A stretch of DNA of 64,000 bases. Source: Baylisascaris procyonis (taxonomy: Eukaryota; Nematoda; Chromadorea; Rhabditida; Ascarididae). Positions 49,950 to 61,100 of this stretch are shown here, one piece after another. How positions within the stretch are numbered: the first letter of the stretch is position 1; every line of letters starts with the position of its first letter. The DNA is taken from positions 2,808,001 to 2,872,000 of the forward strand of contig JAZARR010000212.1 of assembly GCA_037389465.1 (NCBI GenBank), given 5' to 3'. The notes under the pieces are model-generated. The model worked only from the letters and a program-made list of their open reading frames with translations, did not search any database and was not told the origin of the DNA. A program made the translations under genes and the position numbers.

Positions 49950-50400
49950 CAGCAGCTGTGTGTCTCATTACGCTTCAAAATAGCCTTTCACATATTCGTA
50001 AGGCGTTTAGTTTGGTTCCGCGGAAGCGTTAAATCCAGATCCATGACCTGCGTTGTTCCTCCACCTGGAATCACGTGCAGCCAGTGCCTCTCTGTCTGTT
50101 CGTCTCAGCGATTTGCTTTCCGGTCACCTTCTCTCAGTGCTGCTGAGAACTCTGTGGTTATCAACAGGTCAGATGATATTGAGGATCTGTCTTGGGCCTG
50201 TTCGTTCTTCCTATCTTCATCGACGATTTGCCTGACTCCTTCTATCTGAATCCAGAAGACTCCTTTTTGCAGATCACGTCGATGCCCTTATCAGCAGCGG
50301 CAATCTTCAGAGCAAATGGCTGATTCCTCCAGGTCAAGCAACAAAATTCATCCAGTTTTCGACTACAATGTCCGTGACTTTATACGAACAAGAGAGATAA
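49950..50400 (+). pseudogene. Reverse-transcriptase relic (non-LTR retrotransposon type)
   Basis: Several RT signatures occur in order across shifting frames: KAFSLVPRKR at 49997-50026 (family KAFDxVPRxxL), a degenerate VVIN segment near 50156, VLGLFVLPIFIDDLPDS at 50189-50239 (family GSVLGPLLFLIFINDLP) and LFADHVDAL at 50263-50289 (family LFADD). The catalytic F/YADD has become FADH, and stops or frameshifts separate the blocks, so this is a dead fragment. The motif set fits CR1/Jockey-like non-LTR elements better than LTR elements. The exact clade is not determinable here. Confidence 0.65.
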
Positions 50401-51733
50401 GTATAGTGAAGAAGACAAAACATGCGCACATTATTATTTTTCACGAATGAAGCAAAACATCGCCGCAAGTATTTCAGCTGTTTTCGTCTTTTCCATGATA
50501 TGATGATGTCCATCCGGAAACACTGCGATGCTGCAGTGCTATCGAAAACGAACGATTCTCATAGCGGACGATCAGCGAGTTCCTTTCATCTTCGACCCGC
50601 GCTTTTTATGTATAGCGAACCATAACGTAGGGTTTGCTTGGCACAGTGCATTTGGTAACAACTGTATTTCGGAAATGAGCTTAAATTCATTGGAACGAAG
50701 AATATTGGTGAGACGAATTTTTAGAAAGTCCTGATAAGAAGCAAAGAAAAATCCACACAAAATATTTGCCATATATGCATTAACGCCATTCTCAATTTGA
50801 GGCTTTCAGAGGCGATCAAAAAACCTCGGCAATTGTCACAAATATATCGATGTTGTCGTTCCCAAAATTAAAAAATTGAGACAGCCATGTCTATTGCTCA
50901 TTGTAGTGGTACTGCTATATCTAGCACATCGATGAACTTTCCATGAAAATTTCAGCACTTATAGACTCAAAAATTCTATGTGGAATTCTTGTGGGAAAGG
51001 ACAATTAACAGGACGATTTCTTCTCCCTTCACCCTTCTCCCCGTCCATCGCCCGCTGCCTTATGAAGCTGTTACCTATGACGGTCGCATCTGTCTTACAC
51101 TAAGATCAATCACTGTGTTTGTGCTGAATGCTGTGTATACCGCAATTTGTTTTGTTGGATTTTCTTTTTTATTTTAATGTACAGAAACTTTATTTTTCAT
51201 TCTATGCTTTTTGCATTTCGTCATCGCTTGATCCATTATGCAGACGAATGATATTGTCTTTAAGACGGTTGTTGCCATTATTATGGAATTTTGAATAAGG
51301 GCTCGCTTAATAAGGATTCTGAGTGCAGGTGATCACAAACTGATGCAAACAGTTTCGTCGTCCAGGTAGACACAACCTGCGACATTCTAGAGTGTGAACT
51401 GGCGGTAGCAAACACGTTCGCAGCAACATATGTGAGAGTATTAGTTAATATTGTGTAAAAGCGACTTGTGAGCATTGACAACTCAATTTCATCCATCGTT
51501 TGTTTTACTTTCAGTAAAGATGGAAAATACAAACCCCGTCACTCACTGAAGAAGCAATCAACACTGCATACTTTTGATGAACGTTGATTTGTTTGCATTA
51601 TCTCACATGATGCTTTACTTTGCATTTTCTGACAAATCGATAGTGTTATACGCAGCTATAAAACCATAAAATATAGTTATTTCGTAGTATGGTTAGTGGC
51701 TTGTGAATAGTTCCATCAAAAACAACACACTGA
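50401..51733. other. Intergenic region, no gene recognised
   Basis: About 1.3 kb between the RT relic and the last exon of the calponin-type gene. Open frames here are short and AT-rich, with no recognisable domain. It should contain the 3' UTR of the calponin-type gene, but no AATAAA stands out near its stop on the minus strand. Confidence 0.5.
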
Positions 51734-53696
51734 TCATATCTTGTCTTTTGCGATCGGTTTAGGTGGCGGAATCGAAAACTTCTTCTCTGCCTGAAATTTA
51801 AAGATTAACAGGTGACTTCTCAATAAAAACCTCTATTCACATCTAATTTACCTGGATCGATTAGTTGTTTGCAGTGCCTTCAATATTTTCGTTTTTCAGT
51901 CGTTCCACATAGCGGAAAAACCAACCAAATGGACTCGAGCACACACGAAACTTTGAAGTTTTAATAGCACCTGAGTTATTCGGAACTTAAGTTTTACGGT
52001 GAGTAAAGTCAGTCAGTGTTTTCAGCAATGCGCGTTTGCTCAAAGGTGGAAGAGGTGCCATGCGAGCTGTTTCTCCGTCATTCAGATCAGCCGAAAACTG
52101 TCCGGAATTAGACACAAACCTGGTCCAACTGGACACTGATCAGAATGCTAATCGTTGTTGAAAAAAAGTTCACGGTCACAATTAACGTCGTTTCACGTGG
52201 AAGCACATAATCTGATGACGGTATCATTGCATCTATTCTCTCCTAATAATGCCCTAAATCACCCTAAAATTAAGGCACTATATTTTTGTGCATTCTTAAG
52301 CTAAACAGAATGACCACAGGTACTGCTGGTAATGTGCGATAAAAGTTAGGACAAAACTTTCAGCATTCCACGGTTGCCTTAGGTCTTATCCAGCCTACTG
52401 CATTTCCACTGGTTCCCTACTCATGTAGCCACAATGCTAAGATGTGTTTCTTCGTAAGGACTAACTACGGCGATAGGAATTGTTCTGCAAAAGGCTTCGT
52501 GACGAGACTGCATCTCATCCCTTTAAAAAATAGTCTTTAGCACAATAAATTCGTGCAAAACTTCGTGACGTTCGCATAGAAATGGTTAATCCCGTTGGCG
52601 GCCTAGCGAGTTCACACAGTCCGCTGTACGCTCTCCTATTTCTAGATGAGCTGCAGTTTGAAGAAATGAACTGCAGTTTGGATTTATGCATGTATTACCA
52701 GTAAATTCTTGCACAACTCATCTATCGATTCTTTACGAAAGTTATTGGAAATTTTAATCTAAACTTTGATTAACCCATTTGACTTAGTCGATTTAAACAA
52801 ATGAAAACTTCTAGTAAATTGCTTTCTTCTCCCACGGCCTCATGATGCATGACCCCCCTATCCTTTCCCTACCCTATGCTCAGGATTTTGTTAGACAAGG
52901 ATGCTTCTGCTAAATTGACTTACGAGTTCAATGCAGCAACTAGTTTCATTTTAGCAAGGAATTACGAAAACATTTTCATAAAAGACTTTCAACATGAGCT
53001 GTTCTTAGATTTATCAGTCAAAATTTTTATGTTTCGAAAGGAATGGAGGAAGCGTCTCAAGAAAAAAAACTAGCGTTTGTTTCGCGTGACTGCCACGTTT
53101 TTTGAATACATTTTAACGGAAGCGCCCTGCTGATGGAAGAATGAGTGTCAACACATCGCTAGTGTGCAGTAAAGCTGTCGCTAGCCGCACTTTGCGAGAA
53201 AAAGCTTCTTTGCTAGAAATTTAACGAAACGAACCAATCTGGCCAGTGATTGTAGAGTGACGCACACCGAGAAGAAATCGCGATCCTCAAATAAATCAAC
53301 CGACTGAAACGTCTCTTCGTCCTTAACTCCCATTGCGCGAACGTTTGTGCAAAACTGGTTGATGTTCTCCATACAGTTGAAGTTGCTCACTGGCTTCATT
53401 ATTTTTTTTATAGTGCCAGGTTGGATAGCGTTCAGCAATCTAAACTGATATTAATCAGTGACGTTCTATATCACTGACATTATTCACTACGCAAACAATC
53501 TAGCATTCACAAGAAACGCTGCTTCTTCATTCCACCTCCTTATAATGAGAAATGTGATATATCATATGCGAAAACATCAGCTATGCACATTTGACGATAG
53601 ATGGAAGCGACTTTCTTACAGACGGATCTGCAATGTCGATAACACTTCCGCACTAAACTTATCTACTCTACTACTTCAGTTAGTTTTCAAAATTTC

Positions 53697-53764
<68 letters not shown>

Positions 53765-55250
53765 TATATATATAGGAATTTGTTCTGATTCGCTTGGAAA
53801 CTAGGACGTAAAAGATAGCGGTACATGTATGAAAGTGTGCACAAACGTATGATGGAGTGTGTCATAAGTATAGCTCACAGTAGACGACCTCGTACTTCTT
53901 CCGTGCACTCTCGATTTCCAGATTCTTTCTCTCCACCCATGTACAAATGGCACTCATCCAACGTTCACATTTGCTGTTGATCGGATAAGGAAAAGGGAAT
54001 ATCAAAATTCACCGCACATATTTCAGAATTTAAGTGATATCAAATGTTTTTTGAACTCCTTTTCTTTGCTTTCGCTTTCAGTATTTTAATATTCTTTGCA
54101 AGTGTCGGAATCAGCTTCAAGCTTATATTGAGAGGTTCATTTAGTACTCCCGATCGAAACCCACATGAAAGCCAATAACAAAATTATTAATTTTAAGTGA
54201 TTGCTCAAGCAATTTCCATCTTCAGTATCTTCAATGATCGAGTGTGGAAATTAAGCGAAGAACATTAAAACAGAGAGCTACACAATACATAATGTAAGAA
54301 TGACTGGACAACAGACAAAAGGCTCGCACTCAGTAAAACTTTGCTATTAAAACTCAGTACGTTTTGCTCTCTTCCCCGGATTGAGCAAATTAATAAGCAG
54401 ATTTCACTCAGCATAAGACTGTAGAGGAGTAATAATGATGATTTATTCCCTATCGTTCAGATTGTGGCTATTAACAGAATGAAAAGCTGATAAAAAGATG
54501 CTATTTGGAAAATTAAGGTTGGAATGTTTCAATGCGCATTACATATGAGAACGCAAGAGGGTAATTAATATGAGAACAAAAAGGATGCACAATCGCTGCC
54601 CACCTACACAAGAGCTGACCATCTTTGAGATTTGCGCTGAAGTTATCTCGAGAGCCACTAGTATTCAAATCTTCCTTTGTAACAGCGGCAATCCACTGTA
54701 GCAGGTTCGATGCTTCATCCTCGTTGAATTTGGATACTTGCTGCAATGAGAATTGATGCACGCTTCTTTGCATTTCAACATCATATTTCCTATCACATTC
54801 GATGATGAAAAGAGATTCGTGGTTTCTATTGCGACAAAAGCAGAAACCATAAAAATCGCATTTATTATGCTACAATGAATGAGCCAGCACGACTAAATTC
54901 CTCATTGAAATAGGTCTTCAGCAGAAAATCAGCGAGCACATCAAAATGCCATCAACAAAAGACGCCTGAAGAAGATGAAGCATTATTGAGTTTATATCAG
55001 GATTTACGCCACTTGTGCGTTTAGGATAAATTCATGCTCTCATGGAACTCTCGAAAATCATGTTTAACGACTAGTACGTAACGATAAGCACATAAAGACT
55101 TAAATCCAACGTTCGATCTGTGGCGGAGGTGCACCAACAAAAATCATATATGAGGAAGGGTCAAGAAATGGGAAAGGTGACAAGAAGCATAGCCCTCACC
55201 TTGTCACGGATGGCGCCGGCCATGCCGGCTGGGCGAGGTCGGGTGCTCAT
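51734..55250 (-). CDS. Small calponin-homology (CH) domain protein, 4 exons
   Basis: Exons on the minus strand: 55250-55200, 54740-54604, 53439-53235, 51790-51734 (TGA). All joins are in phase and give 149 residues. The start [17 protein letters not shown] is followed by one CH domain: [14 protein letters not shown] (first helix), [21 protein letters not shown] (the DGxxLCxLxNxLxPG family motif), [19 protein letters not shown] (MENIxxF motif) and [26 protein letters not shown] (DLFE motif, VxxTLxxLA). A short basic tail ends in [11 protein letters not shown]. This is the transgelin/calponin type of nematode muscle or actin-associated protein, which bundles or stabilises actin filaments. No calponin-like repeat is visible. 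The last exon is assigned by phase and acceptor (ATTTCAG) across a 1.4 kb intron and is the least certain part. Confidence 0.85.
53701..53774. repeat. (TA)n microsatellite
   Basis: An almost uninterrupted TA dinucleotide run of about 74 bp, broken once near 53756. It lies in the intron between CH exons 2 and 3. The open frame across it, encoding alternating Ile-Tyr, is an artefact. Confidence 0.95.
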
Positions 55251-58107
55251 TTAGGTTGCAAAGCGTCGTCCGACATCGGCGGCAGCTCTTTTATAAGGGA
55301 TTTTTTTTTTGCGCAGAACGCGAAGCTGATGCATATTTGCCGGTGTGGTTTTGTTTGTTTTGAATGTCTCGAACGAGCTGAACTCCGCCTTTCACAGCTT
55401 CAGTGTGCATAGCTCGAGTTTCTTGAAGTGCTGTTTTGCTTCTCTGTCGCTTTCATCGCATCTAACAAACAGTCGTTCGCTTCACTGCAACTGAAGAAGC
55501 TGCGAGAGGTGACACATACCAGGGTGACGCAAGTGTTACATTAAAAAATCTAGAGAGATCCTCGTCAAGAATCTTCTCAATGAACGAACTTTGTAATTGA
55601 TTTCGGCTCCATTACGCCCTATGCAACATTCATTATAGGTGTAAATCGATCGGATTGAAATTTCTGGTGGTCCAAAAATTCACTATGCGACTTTAAGAGG
55701 TCTGCGGTCGGATATTCAGGCTGCAAATATTGCGTTGGCGTCACCTTTCATTGAAAACTTTCAACACACTTCATTTATGCAGTTTTCGGACAATTTTTCG
55801 CGTAAAAGTTACAGACACCATTAATTCGACGAAAATTTTTACAATCGCTGCAAAAAAAGGCTTCTTTGACGTAGGGAAAGAGTAATATAAATTTCTTATA
55901 AGAATTACATTGACAATTCCTTGCAGTTGTTGCAAATAACGGCTGTCAACGGATCGAAATTGGACTGCAAAGCATGCAAATACTATCGATTGCATAACGA
56001 GTTTTATTTTTCATTAACAGTAGCACCAAGCAAAACAGAGCAGTTATTTTGAAATTCACATTACATGCGAGTCGAATCACCGCGGAAGCTTTAAAACATC
56101 GAGGAAGAAACGCTTACACGAGTATGCAAACAAATAGCGAGGAGCACATCCACATACGCAGCAACCACGGAACATAGCCAGAAATTCCCATTGCCGGAAT
56201 GCCTGAACATCGGTGAATCTTTGTAGTGTAGTGTATAGTACACAATTTTTCCGAGACGCCCGAACTTTCAAGGAATAATTTCCGCCCATGTTATTATAGC
56301 TTTGAAGGCAAAGCAACCTTAAGCAAAATTCCACAATTACGATAGCCATTTTCCGAATACTTATTGGCCGCGGTATCTACTTATAGGTATGCTGCTATGT
56401 CGTACCCATTAGGGCGAAGGAAGGAGCATATTTCCACCCACATCTGTTCCAACAGGTCGCGGTCGATGGCGAACGAGTATATTTATGATATTTCAACTAC
56501 AGTATTATTTTAACACGCAACGGAAAACCCTATGCGGACAATGCGATGCATACCGGTGGCTGGCTACAGAAAATCTTTTTCTATGAGCGCTGAAAAGTTA
56601 CTTAGAGCCAAGAGAGTGGGAAAGTTTCAAAAAATGAATGAAATCAACGATCAACGAGGACGACAATGGGCTTCCAGCAAACACCATGCCAGCTGACTGA
56701 CACGATTTCCCATACTTTTTTTCAACATCCCCAACAATTTGATGACCAGTGAAATTTGGTCAGCAAAAAGTGATTAACACCTAAACTCAAGCTGACTAAA
56801 ATAAGCTTTATAATAAGATGGTAACCTTTATTCTCACGGCTCATGGGAAATTCATCACCAATTACCGTCGGCAGCCAAATTTTGCGCGAAATTTATGACC
56901 ATGACCAATTCATGAACAATTTCCGCGAAGTATCAAACTTTTTTTTCATTATTGAAATAACGAGAGTGGCAGTTGTCCCAATTTTGGATATCTAAAAACA
57001 GTCATTTCCATCTTTTCTTTTCCCGCGTTTAGAACCCCTGCTTATAAATTTTGAAACATTTTGCCGCGTATACGGCAGCATAGTCGGAGTACACAGTAAA
57101 TATATGGCAATACAGGCATAAGCAAGTCTGGCAATGGTACATCATATAAAGAACATTAACAAATGAATAAAATCCAAATGTAACCATAATAACTAGGAAC
57201 CACAATATTACACATAAGTCTTAGGTTTATATGGCTGTTTGTGCTTATTACCTTCTCACTTCCACTCATACTAATTTCTCTACGAGCATTTCGCGGGATA
57301 AGCGGCTACATTCTCTCTCGATTTTTGATTAGTGTGTATAGAATAATCCCGATGAAAGTTTTTATATTTCTGACTATTGGATACTGATTTGCTTGATTAA
57401 ATTTTTTAAACGAAAATCAGCTTTCTGCAGAGATATGAAAATCATAGCTATAACTGAATACTTCCCTAATCTGAGATTTCAGTATTGCGGTGGCATTGCG
57501 TTTACCGTTCACGCTTTCTCAAAAAACTGTCCATATTCAAGTAATCGATCCTTAACAATGGTAGACGTCTGAAAATCGTTTAGATCACTGCTTTAACTTG
57601 AGATAATTCATCGCAAAACAATTGAGAAAACATACAAGCTGCACAAGTGCAAAAAAGACAACGTGATTGCTGAATGAAAGCTTCGTTTGTAAAGAACATT
57701 AAAGCCGACAACACTCGGAATGGGTATTAAATATAAAGAAATGCAGAAAAGGCACATTTTCAGAGAAGCCGCTTCTTAACTCGGAAGACGAGACCAGGAA
57801 ATACGGAAAATGTATTGTACTTCTTTATAGATTGTCGTTAAGAACAACGCATCACCTAAGACCTATTTTTGGAAATTAGAATAAATGCAGCACCGGACGT
57901 CAACTTTAAGCATTCGTCCAATCGATGCAACCATTTGCAAAAGAATTGTGCAATGAAAAACAGTGCGTGACGATAGGCGAATCCCAAAAGAACAGCAAAG
58001 AGTTCATAAGTCACCCGCATTTAATGACTCATTTGCGCAATCGACAATGTAGCATTGAGTGGAGATTGCTTTGAGGAAATGTGAAGTTCATGTGAATGCA
58101 CAGGTTA
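55251..58107. other. Intergenic region between the calponin-type and LRP-type genes
   Basis: About 2.9 kb with no exon I can support. It includes the upstream region of the calponin-type gene (minus strand, start 55250) and the 3' flank of the LRP-type gene. Short open frames such as 55771-55995 and 56077-56349 on the minus strand have no recognisable domain and no convincing splice context. Confidence 0.5.
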
Positions 58108-61100
58108 TTAGACGCCGATATGGCTATTATTCTCATCGATCGGTCGCCTTTCCAAAAGAACAAACTGCTCCGGATTCTGTGTCAGTGGTGTTGTTCCCGT
58201 ATCAGGTAAACACGTGACTGTGTCGTTATAAACGCTTTCATACATCGGGTTCGTGAAGTTCGTCGACTGAAATTTCACATCTCTCATTCTTTCATATAAC
58301 TAAAATAATAATGAACGCTTGCCTCTAATCTTACAACTCAGTCCCAAAAGAGGCATTAATTTCGAGGATTAACGATCTGATCGAGTTCTCAAACTTTAGC
58401 GTTCGAAGTAAAGTAAACTTCTCGAGCGGTTAAGCAGCATCCAACTTTCATGGCCCAATGCGATTTCATCGGCTGAGTGATTCGAATGTTTTCTGTTGTT
58501 CCAATAAAACTTCACGTTTCTAAAAGAAGTAGCAAATATATTTTTTGATAGCATTCACTGCGGATAAAAACGCGTTCGAAGTCCTCAATTCGAAGGGCAA
58601 CATAGAGTAACCTCATTGATGACGATGGCGGTTGCATCTTCCTCTTCACCGGCCATGAACGCAGGATTATGGAACTCATCCATATCCGCATCGGTGCGAT
58701 TTTCTTGCATGCGCGAGTGCGTGAACTGGCGAGACACTCTGCAAAGAAAAAAATCATTTCTGAAAGAATAATCATTTTTTTCAAACAGCAAAAATCGATA
58801 TATGAAACACTCACAACTTGACATACTAGTGCCGGCTTTAACAACTAAAATTTTTTGACTATCTTAACTGCTACCTGCAGCCCAAAAATCAAAACCCTGT
58901 AGCTGGTCAACACTGTTTAGCATCGCAAATCGATACTCACTTCTCGTTGACTCAAATTAGGGCAGAATTTCCTCTCAGCTTCAAGTAACACTCTAATTCA
59001 GATACTTCATGAACGCATAGATGCTCCCAAGTTTCACAACGCTAGAGAACAAACTTGCCGAGGAAATTAAGCTTTTGCTGATGAGCTAATGTCAAAATAC
59101 ACCATGAAAAAACTGAGAAACGTAATGAAGAAAAAAAGATGATGATTAACCAACCCGTTACGCCTTACAACAACCATGTATAGCACAGCGATAGTCAGCA
59201 GGATTATCAACATCACTGGGAATACGACGATGAGCACTTCTGCAATTTGAAAATCTTTGCGAAATACTAATATTACATGCCTGCAGAGCAATGTGGAACG
59301 ATATTTGGAGAACTGGTAGACAACAGTCATCGTTGTGTGGAAAGCGCTGGCGAGGGAAGCAAATTGTAGGATGAATCAGTTATTCTGCGGAGGTGGATAA
59401 AAGAGACCTCGCCTATGAGTCGTTCTGCCTCTATGGGAAGGACGGCTTGCCTCTTCGGCGCTCCCTCCCCTCGTAAGAGTGGGGACGAAGTCGCACCTAG
59501 GTAGTAGTATGTTATTGTTAGATAAGGCAAAAGAAACGCTAGTAAAGAAAGTTTGTTGTTCGCATGCTTCTTAGTTCAATGTTGTTTAAAATGTTCGTTG
59601 ACAGTCAAGGGCATCTTGCAACGCTCGCCAGGCTCAACCAAGAGAAGTCTGCAGTAAGCTGCCTCTTGTAATTACGGTTCGAAACCTCATCGTTTCAATT
59701 CTGAAGCATTTTCCGCATATTAGGCAATAATTAAAGAGCCTTGCCGCAGGAGCTGGCACGATATATGCTTTTCCACTGTGTTCATCTGGCCAATCATTTT
59801 CATGGGTTACCAGTGAACAATAAAATATGCCGAAAATGCTTTCGTGTTTTAATTGGTCTGATCCGCTGCACAAATTTACGAAATATTAGCTCTTTTATGG
59901 CATAACCAATGCAAAATACATGCAAAAGTTTCGGCGTTTAAACACCTCTAACACCCTTCCATGTCGATGGATCAACGTGGAATATGAAACTATGGCATAG
60001 TTAGTAAACATCAGATATCGCAACTCCACATTAAATACTCCCCCGAGCAGAAACAAGATTAAGTAGCTACGAGCTGCTCCTTAAACAACAGAGGGATCTG
60101 CTTAACTGCTGCATCCCACTGCGGCGCATTACAACACTAAAAACAATACGCTACTAACTTTTCATTTCTCTTTCTCAGTCTTGCATTTATTTAAGGACTA
60201 CTTCATTTTTGCAGACAGGAAAGCACTAGATTATATTTAGAGCTCGACTAGCGAGATGAGCCCCGTTCACTTATTGATCACTTTCAAGGTAAAATCCTTC
60301 GAAGTTTCGAAAACTTTTTAAAGAAAACGCACAAAAAGGGATCTCTGAAACGAAAGTAAGTCGGGACGCAGCCTGCCACTATAATTCGCCACTGAAGAGT
60401 AATGCGTATGGGGAGTCACATGTAATGAAGAGTGAAAACCATGTTCGTATGGGAGCCGACCTTTGCTTCCAGGCAAGAAACTCAAGCGATTGAACTGTGT
60501 TGCTGCATAACCTTTCACTCTCCAGTCTTGTCCATTTTGTCGCAACACTTTTACTATGTTATACTGCATCTGATCGGATAAATCAGGCAGATAAACTAAG
60601 AAAAAGCGCCTTCGATAAAGCATTCCTTTGAAAGCGCAATGCCGCGAATTTGGGTCTCGTTTGGCAATATGGTTTTCACTCATCAACACATGGTTGCGAA
60701 CGAAGCCTGGTCAGGACTGTGGATTCTATCGTAAACGTTAGCAAACTTGCTTTACAAGCTTTGCATGTTTTTGGATTTCGCTATTCTAGAGACTGGAGAA
60801 GAATAAATGCGTAAGCCTCATAAATGTCTGAAGATCTAAAGGTCAGTTGTGAATCTGATGCTATGGGACGTAAAATATTCGAAAGAACAGTATGGACGTG
60901 CTCCCAGCATGATGAAATCGGTGGAATTACTTCAGGTTCATATCAAGTCACCGTTAGTGAGAGTACCATAGCTGTGCGCCTCCTGGTGAAGTCATGACAA
61001 TGTGCACACAACTCATCACAGCCTTTGAAGCAAAATATTTGCGTATGAGAAATCCTTTGAGTGCAGATACCTGATAGAGACGGAATGTAAGCATCATTGC

